A DNA stretch of 57,309 nucleotides from positions 1 through 57,309 of the IMG/VR virus record IMGVR_UViG_3300005253_002116; one strand, written 5' to 3'. Within the stretch, counting starts at the first letter, position 1, and every line of letters begins with the position of its first letter. Positions 32,493 through 41,329 of the stretch are shown piece by piece. This stretch comes from a virus. The notes beneath the pieces were generated by a model. That model worked only from the letters and a program-made list of their open reading frames with translations. It had not been told where the DNA came from and made no database searches. The position numbers and the translations under genes were made by a program.

Positions 32493-33701
32493 TTATTGTC
32501 CTGAAAGTTCTGAAACTGATGGATTCTGTTCTCTAAAACGCCTTAGGATTTCTTCTGCTTTTGCAACTTCTAGTTTCAATTTCGGACTCCATTGACTCTT
32601 GTCTTTGTACTCTCTTTTCCAAAATCTTAAACTAACCATAGCAATGCCAACTTCATCTGGCAATCTCTTATCCGATTCACGAATTGGCATGTTCTTCATC
32701 AAAGGATTTTCATACCATGGACCCTCGAAAGCCGCTCCAGTAGCCGCTTGCTGAGGTGGAGCTTCTTGAGCTACAGGAGCCTCTTGAGGCGGAGTTTCAA
32801 GTCCACCATGAAGTAACTCCATTGCTTGCTTTGCTTTTTTATAAGCACCAAGAGGAGATTGAACACGAAATTCTTCTTTTCCGGTAACTGGATCTTCACC
32901 AGAGGGAATTTTTTCACTCAGGAAGTGCTTATAGAAATCCTTGAATTGCGTCTCTTGTTTTTCGCGTTGTTCCTGTTGTGCCTTGAGTTGCTCCTGTTGT
33001 GCTTTGAATTGCACACCTTCCCTGGTATACTCAAAGCGAATATGTTTTCCGTCAATGAATATCTCGTCTCCAACTTTTCCGGCAGTTCCAGGTTGAAGAC
33101 CTGGAGGAAGTTCTGGTTTAGTTTCAGGAATACTAACAGTTCTAACACCAGCTGCCATGGCTTGTCCTCTCTGAAGTGCTTGTCTTCGCATTTCAGGTGA
33201 CGCATCATTTGTCATGTCATTGGCCCATTCAATCAACCTATTTCCCTGAGTTATGGTTCTTTTTCCCTCTTCGGAATATATCTGCTTTCTTTGGCTCGCC
33301 TTCTGCTTCGCCTGCTCTTCTAACATCTGGATTTGACGATCATAAGCCTGTTCCCCTAATTCTTGCTGAAGCCCCGCTTGAACAGCCATGCGTTTGAAAG
33401 CCTGCTCGGAAGCTTGCATTTCCCGCTGTGCTCGACCTCTGATTTGCTGCTGAGTACTGGAACGCTGTGCAGAAAGTGCAGCGGCCTGTCGGTTGCTGGC
33501 AGCACGTTGAGCATTGGCAGAGATTGCGGCCTGAGCCTGGGACCGCATGGCAATGCCCTTTTGCTGCCCGGCAATTTGCTGAGCAAGCAATCTGGCCTTT
33601 GCTGCTTCGGCCCTATCGGTTACGGCCTGACGACCCTGCCCGCCAAGCAACCCGGCGAGGCCAGCCAAGCCGGGGGACGCATATTCTACTCTAATAGGCA
33701 T
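32493..33701 (-). CDS. Gln/Ala-rich coiled-coil structural protein (402 aa)
   Basis: Residues 20-150 are low-complexity Ala/Gln/Arg coiled coil (RAEAAKARLLAQQIAGQQ); a middle segment has KAQQEQLKAQQEQREKQ. Directly upstream of the large ejection-type gene with one base between them. Likely an internal virion protein partner. Confidence 0.6.
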   Translation of the reverse strand: MPIRVEYASPGLAGLAGLLGGQGRQAVTDRAEAAKARLLAQQIAGQQKGIAMRSQAQAAISANAQRAASNRQAAALSAQRSSTQQQIRGRAQREMQASEQAFKRMAVQAGLQQELGEQAYDRQIQMLEEQAKQKASQRKQIYSEEGKRTITQGNRLIEWANDMTNDASPEMRRQALQRGQAMAAGVRTVSIPETKPELPPGLQPGTAGKVGDEIFIDGKHIRFEYTREGVQFKAQQEQLKAQQEQREKQETQFKDFYKHFLSEKIPSGEDPVTGKEEFRVQSPLGAYKKAKQAMELLHGGLETPPQEAPVAQEAPPQQAATGAAFEGPWYENPLMKNMPIRESDKRLPDEVGIAMVSLRFWKREYKDKSQWSPKLKLEVAKAEEILRRFREQNPSVSELSGQ

Positions 33702-33711
33702 TTTCTAAATC

Positions 33712-34968
33712 CTAAAGAATTCCAAATTGACCACCAGTTTTACGCTGTGCTGGAGGCTTCGGACCATAAGCACCAGTTTGCTCATTGAAGCCACCGCCAC
33801 CAAAGCCTAGAGACGGGCTTGAATTAACACCTAAAGTCCCGCCAGGAGCCACCCCCGCCAACGGTTGAACGGCTTGCGGATTAGGCTGAAACGCAGAAGC
33901 TGAACTTTGGTCAATATTCGCCAGAGAATTAAAGAGAGCTTCCATGCCTTTGCTGCCATAACCCTCACCTAGACTTCCAAGTGCTGATCGCAATGCTGCA
34001 GGATCAGGGAAAGCATCCGTTCTTCGTTCAATGATACCAAGTTTCGTACCTTGCATTGTATCCGCAAGACGATTTAGGGCTTCACTTTCCCTTCGTTTAG
34101 AGCCGACAGTTAGGGTGGGAGAAACTGTCGTGTTGGACAACCCGGTTCTCGCAAGGCCCTGTTCAAGATCAGACCGTTCCTCTATGCCACGCGATCTAAT
34201 GTCGGCCGCCCGTTGCCCTGTGGTCTCGTCAGTAATCCCCAATAGTTGTTGATAGCGTGCCTCATTGGCACCCCTTGCTTCACCAAAAGCCTTATTGTAA
34301 GATTCAACGAGCCGGCCGATTCCGGACTGCATACCGGGCGTTATTGGCGGTGAGGTTCTGGTAGTGCCCCCTCCCCCAGTTTCTTGTCCCCCGCCAAGAG
34401 GGTAACTACTCCCTCCACCGCTACTAACGTCGTCCCAATCATCGTCCGGAGGTAAACCCTGGAAACCACCACCGCCACCACTACCCCCGCCGCTGCCACC
34501 GCCGCCGCCTCTGGCACCCCCGCCGCCGAGACCACCAGAGTCTCCGTAGAGGCCCCGACCAGGGGCTCCACCTGGAGCATCTGGGTTAAAAGCGGGTCCA
34601 CCATATCCGCTACTTTTTCCAGGGCCGTAATCCGAACCTTCACCAGAAGCGGGTTCACCATCTGCCATGGTACCTGCAGGTGGCGGCCCCTTCATTCCAT
34701 TTTCTTTCCATTCTTGAAAAGCCTCATTCTCTGCTTCCCATTGTTCTATACTTTTCGATGTACCGTCAGGATTTATAGTTGAAGGTGCACTAACGCGAGT
34801 TCCTGCTTCAAGTGAACCTTCCTTTCTAGCATCTTGAGGATCAAGTGCCTCTTCTACATCTCCTGGATAAGGATCAGCTCCAAGATCGCCTGGAAGAGGA
34901 CCTCTACCACCGCCCTCAGTAACGAAAGGATTCTTAATCCTTTTCCCGCCACTTGGAATACGTGCCAT
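33712..34968 (-). CDS. Glycine-rich structural protein (418 aa)
   Basis: The N-terminal half is dominated by Gly/Pro/Ser (GGGGARGGGGGSGGGSGGG), while the second half has helical segments (GRLVESYNKAFGEARGANEA and IRSRGIEERSDLEQGLARTG) reminiscent of phage internal virion proteins. Lies between fibre and coiled-coil genes. Function inferred from position. Confidence 0.6.
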   Translation of the reverse strand: MARIPSGGKRIKNPFVTEGGGRGPLPGDLGADPYPGDVEEALDPQDARKEGSLEAGTRVSAPSTINPDGTSKSIEQWEAENEAFQEWKENGMKGPPPAGTMADGEPASGEGSDYGPGKSSGYGGPAFNPDAPGGAPGRGLYGDSGGLGGGGARGGGGGSGGGSGGGGGFQGLPPDDDWDDVSSGGGSSYPLGGGQETGGGGTTRTSPPITPGMQSGIGRLVESYNKAFGEARGANEARYQQLLGITDETTGQRAADIRSRGIEERSDLEQGLARTGLSNTTVSPTLTVGSKRRESEALNRLADTMQGTKLGIIERRTDAFPDPAALRSALGSLGEGYGSKGMEALFNSLANIDQSSASAFQPNPQAVQPLAGVAPGGTLGVNSSPSLGFGGGGFNEQTGAYGPKPPAQRKTGGQFGIL

Positions 34969-34982
34969 TTCTTATTCTCCTA

Positions 34983-36260
34983 TTAAAGTTGCCAGATTAC
35001 GCGAGTAATTGTAGTTTCTTGTATTTTAAGTTGCCCTACGGCGGATGTTTGTACGTAAGTGCCAGTTTGCGTATCAGTTGCCAATTCGGTTCCTTCAACG
35101 ATATCCGTAACAGTCCCCGTATGCGTTACATCATTAGTACCAGTAGATGTCCTTGCTAAGATAATTTCTCCTCTGAACTCGTAATACATCAAGGGATCTT
35201 GTGCATCAACCTTCATATTGAGAGTACCAGTTACGGCGTCAATATAATAGTTAGGTCCACCACCAATTGCAGTAGAAGAAGAACTCAGAGTAAAAGTTAT
35301 GTCGCTCGGATCATTCTCTGGATTTGTTTCAGTAATAACACCCTGTTCAACTGTTTCAACTTGACGAAGTTGCCGTATGTACTTCCTGAAGAAATAATGG
35401 ACTGAATCATCCGATCTTTTTCTGATCGTCATGTCGCAGCGAAATTCCCACTGATAATCTCCACTTCCCCACCAAACATCATCAAGATCAATATCATATT
35501 GATACTCTGCACTCGGCCATCCTGGAATGGTGATATTCGCAGTGTCGTTGACTGCCAGACCCTCAATGGTTCCTGCCCCGGTAACAACCATCGTGCGGTT
35601 TGAACCAGTTGTCGAGAGGTCAAATTCAAGCGAAGACGACGCTTGCCAATACGTCCCGCTATTAGCCGCGTCATCCGTGGCAGTGGCTGTGTATCCTCCA
35701 CTACTACCCACCCGTAGGTTCACTGGGTTCCCGCCAATGGTCGCACTCCAGGTGATCGTCTTATTGGACGGCTCCGCAGTCTTGTCTGTTCCATCTGCCC
35801 GGAACGACGCCACACAAGCCGCCGCAGCATTCGTGAGCACTTGAGCCGGCCCCGTGACCACGAGCGAGTAATCCGGAACGGTTGTCGTTCTGTAGTCCGT
35901 GACGGTAATACCACCAATTGTCGCTGAGCAAACCACGGTTAAGGTCTGATCGGCTGCCGCCCCAATGTCCTCGAACTCAAGAGCTACTGACGATTGCCAA
36001 TATGCTCCACTGTCAGCCGCCTCCGACGTAACGCTAGCTCCATAGCTGCCAACCCCGTCGATACGCAAGTTGACAGCTGAGCCGGCAATGGAAGCTGTCC
36101 AGGTAAGAGTGGTATCGGCCGGCTCAACTGTTCTGCTTGTGCCATTTAGTCTAAAGGAACCGATAACCGCTACGGCGTCACCCGCGAGAAGCGAAGTTCC
36201 CGTCAGAGTTAAAACGAGCGAGTAGTTAAGACCCGCTTTTGCTACGTATGCACCTGCCAT
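34983..36260 (-). CDS. Tail/fibre protein with two Ig-like repeats (425 aa)
   Basis: Two similar beta domains of about 130 aa: WTASIAGSAVNLRIDG near 50-65 and WSATIGGNPVNLRVGS near 170-185, each followed by SG-YWQ-SS-LEF. The C-terminal part from about 255 is a different beta domain. The repeats look like bacterial Ig-like domains used for surface adhesion. TAATG overlap with the upstream fibre gene. Confidence 0.65.
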   Translation of the reverse strand: MAGAYVAKAGLNYSLVLTLTGTSLLAGDAVAVIGSFRLNGTSRTVEPADTTLTWTASIAGSAVNLRIDGVGSYGASVTSEAADSGAYWQSSVALEFEDIGAAADQTLTVVCSATIGGITVTDYRTTTVPDYSLVVTGPAQVLTNAAAACVASFRADGTDKTAEPSNKTITWSATIGGNPVNLRVGSSGGYTATATDDAANSGTYWQASSSLEFDLSTTGSNRTMVVTGAGTIEGLAVNDTANITIPGWPSAEYQYDIDLDDVWWGSGDYQWEFRCDMTIRKRSDDSVHYFFRKYIRQLRQVETVEQGVITETNPENDPSDITFTLSSSSTAIGGGPNYYIDAVTGTLNMKVDAQDPLMYYEFRGEIILARTSTGTNDVTHTGTVTDIVEGTELATDTQTGTYVQTSAVGQLKIQETTITRVIWQL

Positions 36261-38407
36261 TAGTCACCAATCCTAAAAGCATCAAGACTGATAGCAGCAA
36301 CAGTCAGATTAGTTATTCCAACAAGATTTGCTACGTATACTGCAATTTTTTCGCTATCTAAAACGTCATGGATACCAGTTGCGGAAATGGCACCGATTGA
36401 GGCACCCCTAACTTCCCTATGAACAATCATGTTGCCGGGATATTTAATTGTCACGTCCCCAGTGGGGGAACCAGCATCATAATCACCATTCCCCGTTGTT
36501 GCTGAACCGTCAAGAGCTACAATTACAAAAGTGTTGTCAGCTTTGCTGTCGACGATAAAAGAGCCATTGGCGGCGGTGTTACCTAGCACATCAACGATCT
36601 CTACCATATCGCCATTTTCTAAGCCGTGGGCAGTGCTCGTTATGACAATTGGAGTTATGGTGTTATCTGTGACATCTGTTATATCTAATGCAGTGGCAAG
36701 AGTAATTCCCATACAAACAATCATTTCCTTATCTGCTCCGCCAGTGGCAGTTATGGAAGCATGAAATGAAATTTCATATTCTCCTCCAGCATTAGACGAA
36801 AGAGTTAAATTATTTGTAGAAACAGATCCAATTACATGAGATAAATCGTCTTCTTTGCCTACCACCGTAAAAGAATCAATGATTGTTAGGGCGTTCTGTG
36901 TTGAGATTGTTACTTCAACTGTGCTTGCACCATGGAACCATATATTCGAGAAAGCATCACCGTGAAGCAGATGCTCCGCACCGGCACCATCCTGAAAATA
37001 TATGGTATTTGTGTTTTTGGTATAGATTGCAGCAGAACCAGTTATCGCAGAGGGAGTTGTCGTCTCAGTTAAGTATAAAACCCCCCTCGTCAAGTGAACA
37101 TGATCGGCAAAATCAAACCTGTCTTCATCCTCCATCCAAGTGATAACGCCGTTGCTGTTTTCTCCGTCAAAGGTAAGAGTGTAGTCCACGCCGGCAGTAC
37201 CGAGTCCAATGGTGACACTACCGGCAGTAATCATGTTGCCATTATGTTCCAAGGTAAGAGGAGTTAAAGTTGCAGCCCCAGCATCATTGACTGTCCTGAT
37301 GAGGAATTCGGTTCCAGTTGTTATAACAAGCCATAATTTTTTGTCATTTGCAACATTGTAGGAATTAAACCAGAGTCCAGGAGAATCAGTACGGAGAATC
37401 ATTGGACCAATTGTAGAATAAGTTGTAGGATTTATCCCAGATGCCGTAGTAGAATAAAAAAGAACAGTCCCACTTGACCTTATTGACATTCTTTTTTTTA
37501 TGTTGTCATCCGTATCAGGACTTGTGGAAAAATCTATTCGCATCGGGACAACATCAGTGCTTACGGTGCCATCTACGAATGCTTGAACTTTTGCTGTGTG
37601 CCCCCTAACGGCAGTTCCATCGTGTGCCTGGAAAAAGAAGCCACCAACTATATCATCATCTACACAAGTACTAGGAGATTCAATTGTCCCCCTGGCTTTC
37701 CGAAAAATAACACCCGCTGCTCTAGTGGTAGGTTGAGAAGTTCTAGCAACAGCTAAAGAAACAACAAAAGCATCATCCCCTGTCATTGTGAAGGCATCTT
37801 CCAAGCCGTAGGGATTTGCCATTTCCGAATTAAATGTGCCAGTGTCAAGGGCAATGTGTAAAACCGCTTGCGGACCAGAGGCTCCGACATTGATACCAAC
37901 TTTTCCAGTGGCATCAATAGCCAGACTCGCATCTGGAGTTCCGTCGCTGGCTGATAACTCTGAGTGACGGTGCAGTGTATTAACTATGCTATTGTCAGTG
38001 AGCGAAGTAAGATTTGCTCCTGTAGCTGTTGTATCATGTGAAACGATCGTCCCAGCTATGAGGTTGTCATGCGTCAGGGCAGCTTCAAAGTTCGCGAAAG
38101 TTGTTTTCTTATTCGTGGCTGTCGCAGTAATATCCCAGAAAGGAACAAAGTCGCCAGCGACAATAGTGGCAACTGAAAGACTATTGATATCGAGATCAAA
38201 GGTGCGGTCCGCAGAGATATCCCCGCCACCGGCCAACCCGCTGCCAGCCGTCAACGTAACAGGGTCGATCCACACCGGATATAAGTTTGCCCCTTGTCCT
38301 ATGAGATATTGCCCAAGAGTCCCATCTGTAAGGATACCGACACTGGCTTCCAACCGTTGAAAGGCGAATCGAACTTCAGTCGAACTGTGAGGTATCCTGT
38401 TTCCCAT
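36260..38407 (-). CDS. Tail fibre/appendage protein (715 aa)
   Basis: Start set at ATG 38407 (TAATG overlap with the nozzle-like gene). Contains fibre-type segments: LTAGSGLAGGGDISADRTFD near 70, ASLAIDATGKVGINVG near 175, and glycine/aspartate-rich beta repeats. These are typical of trimeric phage fibres that bind the host. The receptor-binding end is probably the C-terminus, which has QNALTIIDSFTVVGK and an NGDMVEIVDV domain. Confidence 0.7.
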   Translation of the reverse strand: MGNRIPHSSTEVRFAFQRLEASVGILTDGTLGQYLIGQGANLYPVWIDPVTLTAGSGLAGGGDISADRTFDLDINSLSVATIVAGDFVPFWDITATATNKKTTFANFEAALTHDNLIAGTIVSHDTTATGANLTSLTDNSIVNTLHRHSELSASDGTPDASLAIDATGKVGINVGASGPQAVLHIALDTGTFNSEMANPYGLEDAFTMTGDDAFVVSLAVARTSQPTTRAAGVIFRKARGTIESPSTCVDDDIVGGFFFQAHDGTAVRGHTAKVQAFVDGTVSTDVVPMRIDFSTSPDTDDNIKKRMSIRSSGTVLFYSTTASGINPTTYSTIGPMILRTDSPGLWFNSYNVANDKKLWLVITTGTEFLIRTVNDAGAATLTPLTLEHNGNMITAGSVTIGLGTAGVDYTLTFDGENSNGVITWMEDEDRFDFADHVHLTRGVLYLTETTTPSAITGSAAIYTKNTNTIYFQDGAGAEHLLHGDAFSNIWFHGASTVEVTISTQNALTIIDSFTVVGKEDDLSHVIGSVSTNNLTLSSNAGGEYEISFHASITATGGADKEMIVCMGITLATALDITDVTDNTITPIVITSTAHGLENGDMVEIVDVLGNTAANGSFIVDSKADNTFVIVALDGSATTGNGDYDAGSPTGDVTIKYPGNMIVHREVRGASIGAISATGIHDVLDSEKIAVYVANLVGITNLTVAAISLDAFRIGD

Positions 38408-40758
38408 TACGCTATACGCCTCTTGCCGGAGTCCCTCATGTTCACGATGATCTGCTCCATCGACCACCTACGCCCGGAAGTCCCCGTAAGCTTCAGCATA
38501 AATGCTTGGCCGCGACCACCAGGCCTTACTGTTCCATTGAGTCCAGCCACCCAAGTTCCAGTTGCCACGGAAGACGCACTCGTAGCTGCCTCAAAAGTGT
38601 TTCCAGGATGCACGGCCCAAGTTACGTCGCCAACATTCTCGGCAATTTCTGCATCTATGCTGACAATGGTTCCAAATTGACCATCCTTCGCCAACGCTAT
38701 CGGCCCTATGAAGATGTAAGATGCTGGGGTGTTTCCAATGTCATCCTCAGATAAGAAGCTGAAACGACGTAAAATCCCATCGCGACCACCGCAGATGATG
38801 CCGGAATCTTCTATGGCAGTTGCCTGAAGATTGCACGTTGCTGTAGGTTCGTGATCGCCAGTCATCTGGAGGGGCCAAAACGTCTTCCGCTCCCAATTCA
38901 TCCACCAATGTGTGCGAGCATTCGTAGAAGTTTCGGTCAAAAAGATGTGAATTCCGCGATCTTGGACATCATATTCAAGGTTGACTATTGTGTTGTCAGG
39001 ATCGAAATTTAGCATTTCACGCGGGAGCACCTCACGTGAAAGTGAGATCGGAGTGGAGTCTGCACCTGGGGCAAGAACGTAGAGGCCATCCAAAGAGAGA
39101 AAGATCATTTCCCCTTCTGGACCATAAGTCCAAGCGTGCATACCAATGATGCCAATGTTACTGCTGAGATTATCAAGACTGCCGCCAAAGGCCGGATCGC
39201 CACGCATTCTCCATAGTGATTCCCGACAAGCAATAATCAAGTAGTCATCGCTGTGCGGTGCAAGTGCAGTGATTGCCCTGGCTGGTATACCTGCATCCGA
39301 GGCTGGTCCAGCAACAGCACGCTTGCTATCGGTTTGTGAGTAATCCCAATCAAGCTCGTCACCTACTCGTGCCATGTACCAGATACCGGGAGAAATCTCT
39401 GCACCAGCTAGTACGAGGCGATCCAAGTAGCGGGCAACTAGCGGGCAACCAGTTGGGGATCCGCCTGCTCCGTCTGTAGCCGTCAAGATGGACAGCGTGT
39501 CGGCAGCTGGATCGTAGATTTTCGGGGCTCGTTCAATTCGGAAGGTCGCCGTACCGTTGCCGGGGGATGAAGCAAGCGTCACTGTCCCAGAGGCCACAGA
39601 TGATATCTTATACGTCCCGGCAACGGTAGATCCTCCGACGCCTGAAAGAACACAAACGTCATCGTCTGTGAGAATTCCCAGTGTAGTCCAATCAGTATAC
39701 GTTGGTGAATCCAGAGCAGTCCCAGTAATTGTGCCATCCGTTGCTGTCGCCCTGAGGTCACCGTAATCTGCAATGTAGAGTTTCTGCCCGCTCTGGGCCG
39801 TTCCAAGCGGAACATCATTTCGAAGCGTCAGTGAAGATGAGGTCACTGTCATTCGGCCGTAACGAGGTTCCTTCCAGATATTGCCGCCGGCAGATCCTAT
39901 TAAGGTGGACCGCAGCGGAGTAACTGTCCCGGCTGAAGTGTATTGTATCCTAAAGGCATTCACTAGGTTGATGCCGCCGGCTTCGGTTGTTTCAAGCCCG
40001 AAACCCACCCTCAAGCCACTTTGAGCGTCCATAGCTGTCGAAGACAGGATCTCTACGCCGTCCAAGTAGACGACCACATTGTCATTTGTGACCTGGGCTA
40101 TAAGCCATACTGCTCTGGTAGCCCCCCCGACGATGGTGCCGGCAGTCAACGCAGTGGTGGTCCCGGAAGATGACAAATATGAGATCAGATCGCCTGCGTA
40201 GCCGCCGCTGGTCCCGGTCATGGTTAATTCAATGAAAAGGCCATCGGTCGTGTACAAGGGCGTTGTGTCGTCCATGCGTAGGTACATGCGGTATTTACCA
40301 TGGAACGCCCCGTTCCATGGTACGATCATCATTTCAACGGTGTAAACCGTAGACGCCGTGATCGCCGGAGAGACGGTGTCCCGGACGACGGCCCCGTCAG
40401 ACACTGAGGTATCCACGGAGGCCATCTGAGTGAGGATAGACATGCCGTTAGAGGCCCAAGAGGCTGTAGACCATATATCGGCCATGCTAGTGCCACCGAA
40501 CGTATCAGACCACGAGGTGAGCCCTGTGCCAGGGGCCAGCACCATCGGGTGAAGAAAGCGGACTGCGGATCCGAGGCTGTCGATATGGGATCTCAATAAG
40601 CCAGGGCGTGAGCCCCCCCTTTCTCTGCTCTCAAGTTGCCCGATAGGACGGACATTCATGCAATCGAAAGTGGTGTAAGGGGACTGTTGCCGGTAGCCTC
40701 GCTTTCTGTCGAGACCACCGAGAGGGAATACCACACGTTTCGAGACCTTTTTTCCCAT
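38407..40758 (-). CDS. Nozzle-like tail protein with inserted beta domains (783 aa)
   Basis: N-terminal GGLDRKRGYRQQSPYTTFDC and mid-protein YLDRLVLAG, DYLIIACRESLWRMRGDP and GMHAWTYGPEGEMIFLS suggest a beta-propeller as in T7 gp12-like nozzles. Residues 75-265 look like an inserted LamG/concanavalin-type domain (YRMYLRMDDTTPLYTT, VVVYLDGVEI). The TYTDWTTLGILTDDD domain near 350 is shared with the adaptor protein at 43979-45016. Confidence 0.65.
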   Translation of the reverse strand: MGKKVSKRVVFPLGGLDRKRGYRQQSPYTTFDCMNVRPIGQLESRERGGSRPGLLRSHIDSLGSAVRFLHPMVLAPGTGLTSWSDTFGGTSMADIWSTASWASNGMSILTQMASVDTSVSDGAVVRDTVSPAITASTVYTVEMMIVPWNGAFHGKYRMYLRMDDTTPLYTTDGLFIELTMTGTSGGYAGDLISYLSSSGTTTALTAGTIVGGATRAVWLIAQVTNDNVVVYLDGVEILSSTAMDAQSGLRVGFGLETTEAGGINLVNAFRIQYTSAGTVTPLRSTLIGSAGGNIWKEPRYGRMTVTSSSLTLRNDVPLGTAQSGQKLYIADYGDLRATATDGTITGTALDSPTYTDWTTLGILTDDDVCVLSGVGGSTVAGTYKISSVASGTVTLASSPGNGTATFRIERAPKIYDPAADTLSILTATDGAGGSPTGCPLVARYLDRLVLAGAEISPGIWYMARVGDELDWDYSQTDSKRAVAGPASDAGIPARAITALAPHSDDYLIIACRESLWRMRGDPAFGGSLDNLSSNIGIIGMHAWTYGPEGEMIFLSLDGLYVLAPGADSTPISLSREVLPREMLNFDPDNTIVNLEYDVQDRGIHIFLTETSTNARTHWWMNWERKTFWPLQMTGDHEPTATCNLQATAIEDSGIICGGRDGILRRFSFLSEDDIGNTPASYIFIGPIALAKDGQFGTIVSIDAEIAENVGDVTWAVHPGNTFEAATSASSVATGTWVAGLNGTVRPGGRGQAFMLKLTGTSGRRWSMEQIIVNMRDSGKRRIA

Positions 40759-40767
40759 GATATGAAA

Positions 40768-40798
40768 ACTGGCGACCGAGTTCGACCCGACCGCCAGT
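40768..40798 (-). terminator. Hairpin ahead of the nozzle-like gene
   Basis: On the minus strand ACTGGCG pairs with CGCCAGT around a 17-nt loop containing TCG/CGA pairs, followed by TTTTC. Sits 10 bp before the ATG at 40758, so a weak terminator or RNA stabilising hairpin. Confidence 0.4.
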
Positions 40799-40819
40799 GT
40801 GCCTTTTAATCAGGTTTAG

Positions 40820-41311
40820 TTACTTGTAACTACCATCAGCGAGACAGTCCTCCGGAAAACCATCCTTTTCAACCGGCACGACATTGTCACAATCGCAATC
40901 ATCGGGACAACACTTGAAGAACGGTTCAAGTGCAGAGAGGTCTGCAATTGTAAGAGATTCATCTTTCTTGTCAACTGCATTCACGACTTCCTCAAAATCA
41001 AGATCAAGGGGCTTGAGATCAGATTCAACGAGAAGAATCTCTTGTAGACCAACGATGTACTTCTTAAATTCATCGGTATCCGGTTCAATCTTCACTTCCT
41101 CGCCGGGTTTAGTACCCATGATCTCGTGTACCAAAGCAATACGTTGCTTCTCAACAGCTTCGTGCTCAGCAGCAACTTTCTTTGTGTACATTAAAATCTT
41201 GAAAGCCAACTTCGGCTTCATGCTGACGCCGGATAGCTTTTGCCACGCGGCAATACTCTGAAAGACTTGGGAACACAACATTTCAATACTCCAGGGGTTG
41301 GTGGGTAACAA
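40820..41311 (-). CDS. Acidic structural or assembly protein (163 aa)
   Basis: Helical and acidic, with IEPDTDEFKKYIVGLQEILL, LDLDFEEVVNAVDKKDE and a C-terminal CCPDDCDCD metal-binding-like cluster. Sits among structural genes; possibly a chaperone or head-tail component. No family recognised. Confidence 0.55.
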   Translation of the reverse strand: MLPTNPWSIEMLCSQVFQSIAAWQKLSGVSMKPKLAFKILMYTKKVAAEHEAVEKQRIALVHEIMGTKPGEEVKIEPDTDEFKKYIVGLQEILLVESDLKPLDLDFEEVVNAVDKKDESLTIADLSALEPFFKCCPDDCDCDNVVPVEKDGFPEDCLADGSYK

Positions 41312-41329
41312 GCAAAACGAAACAAAAGT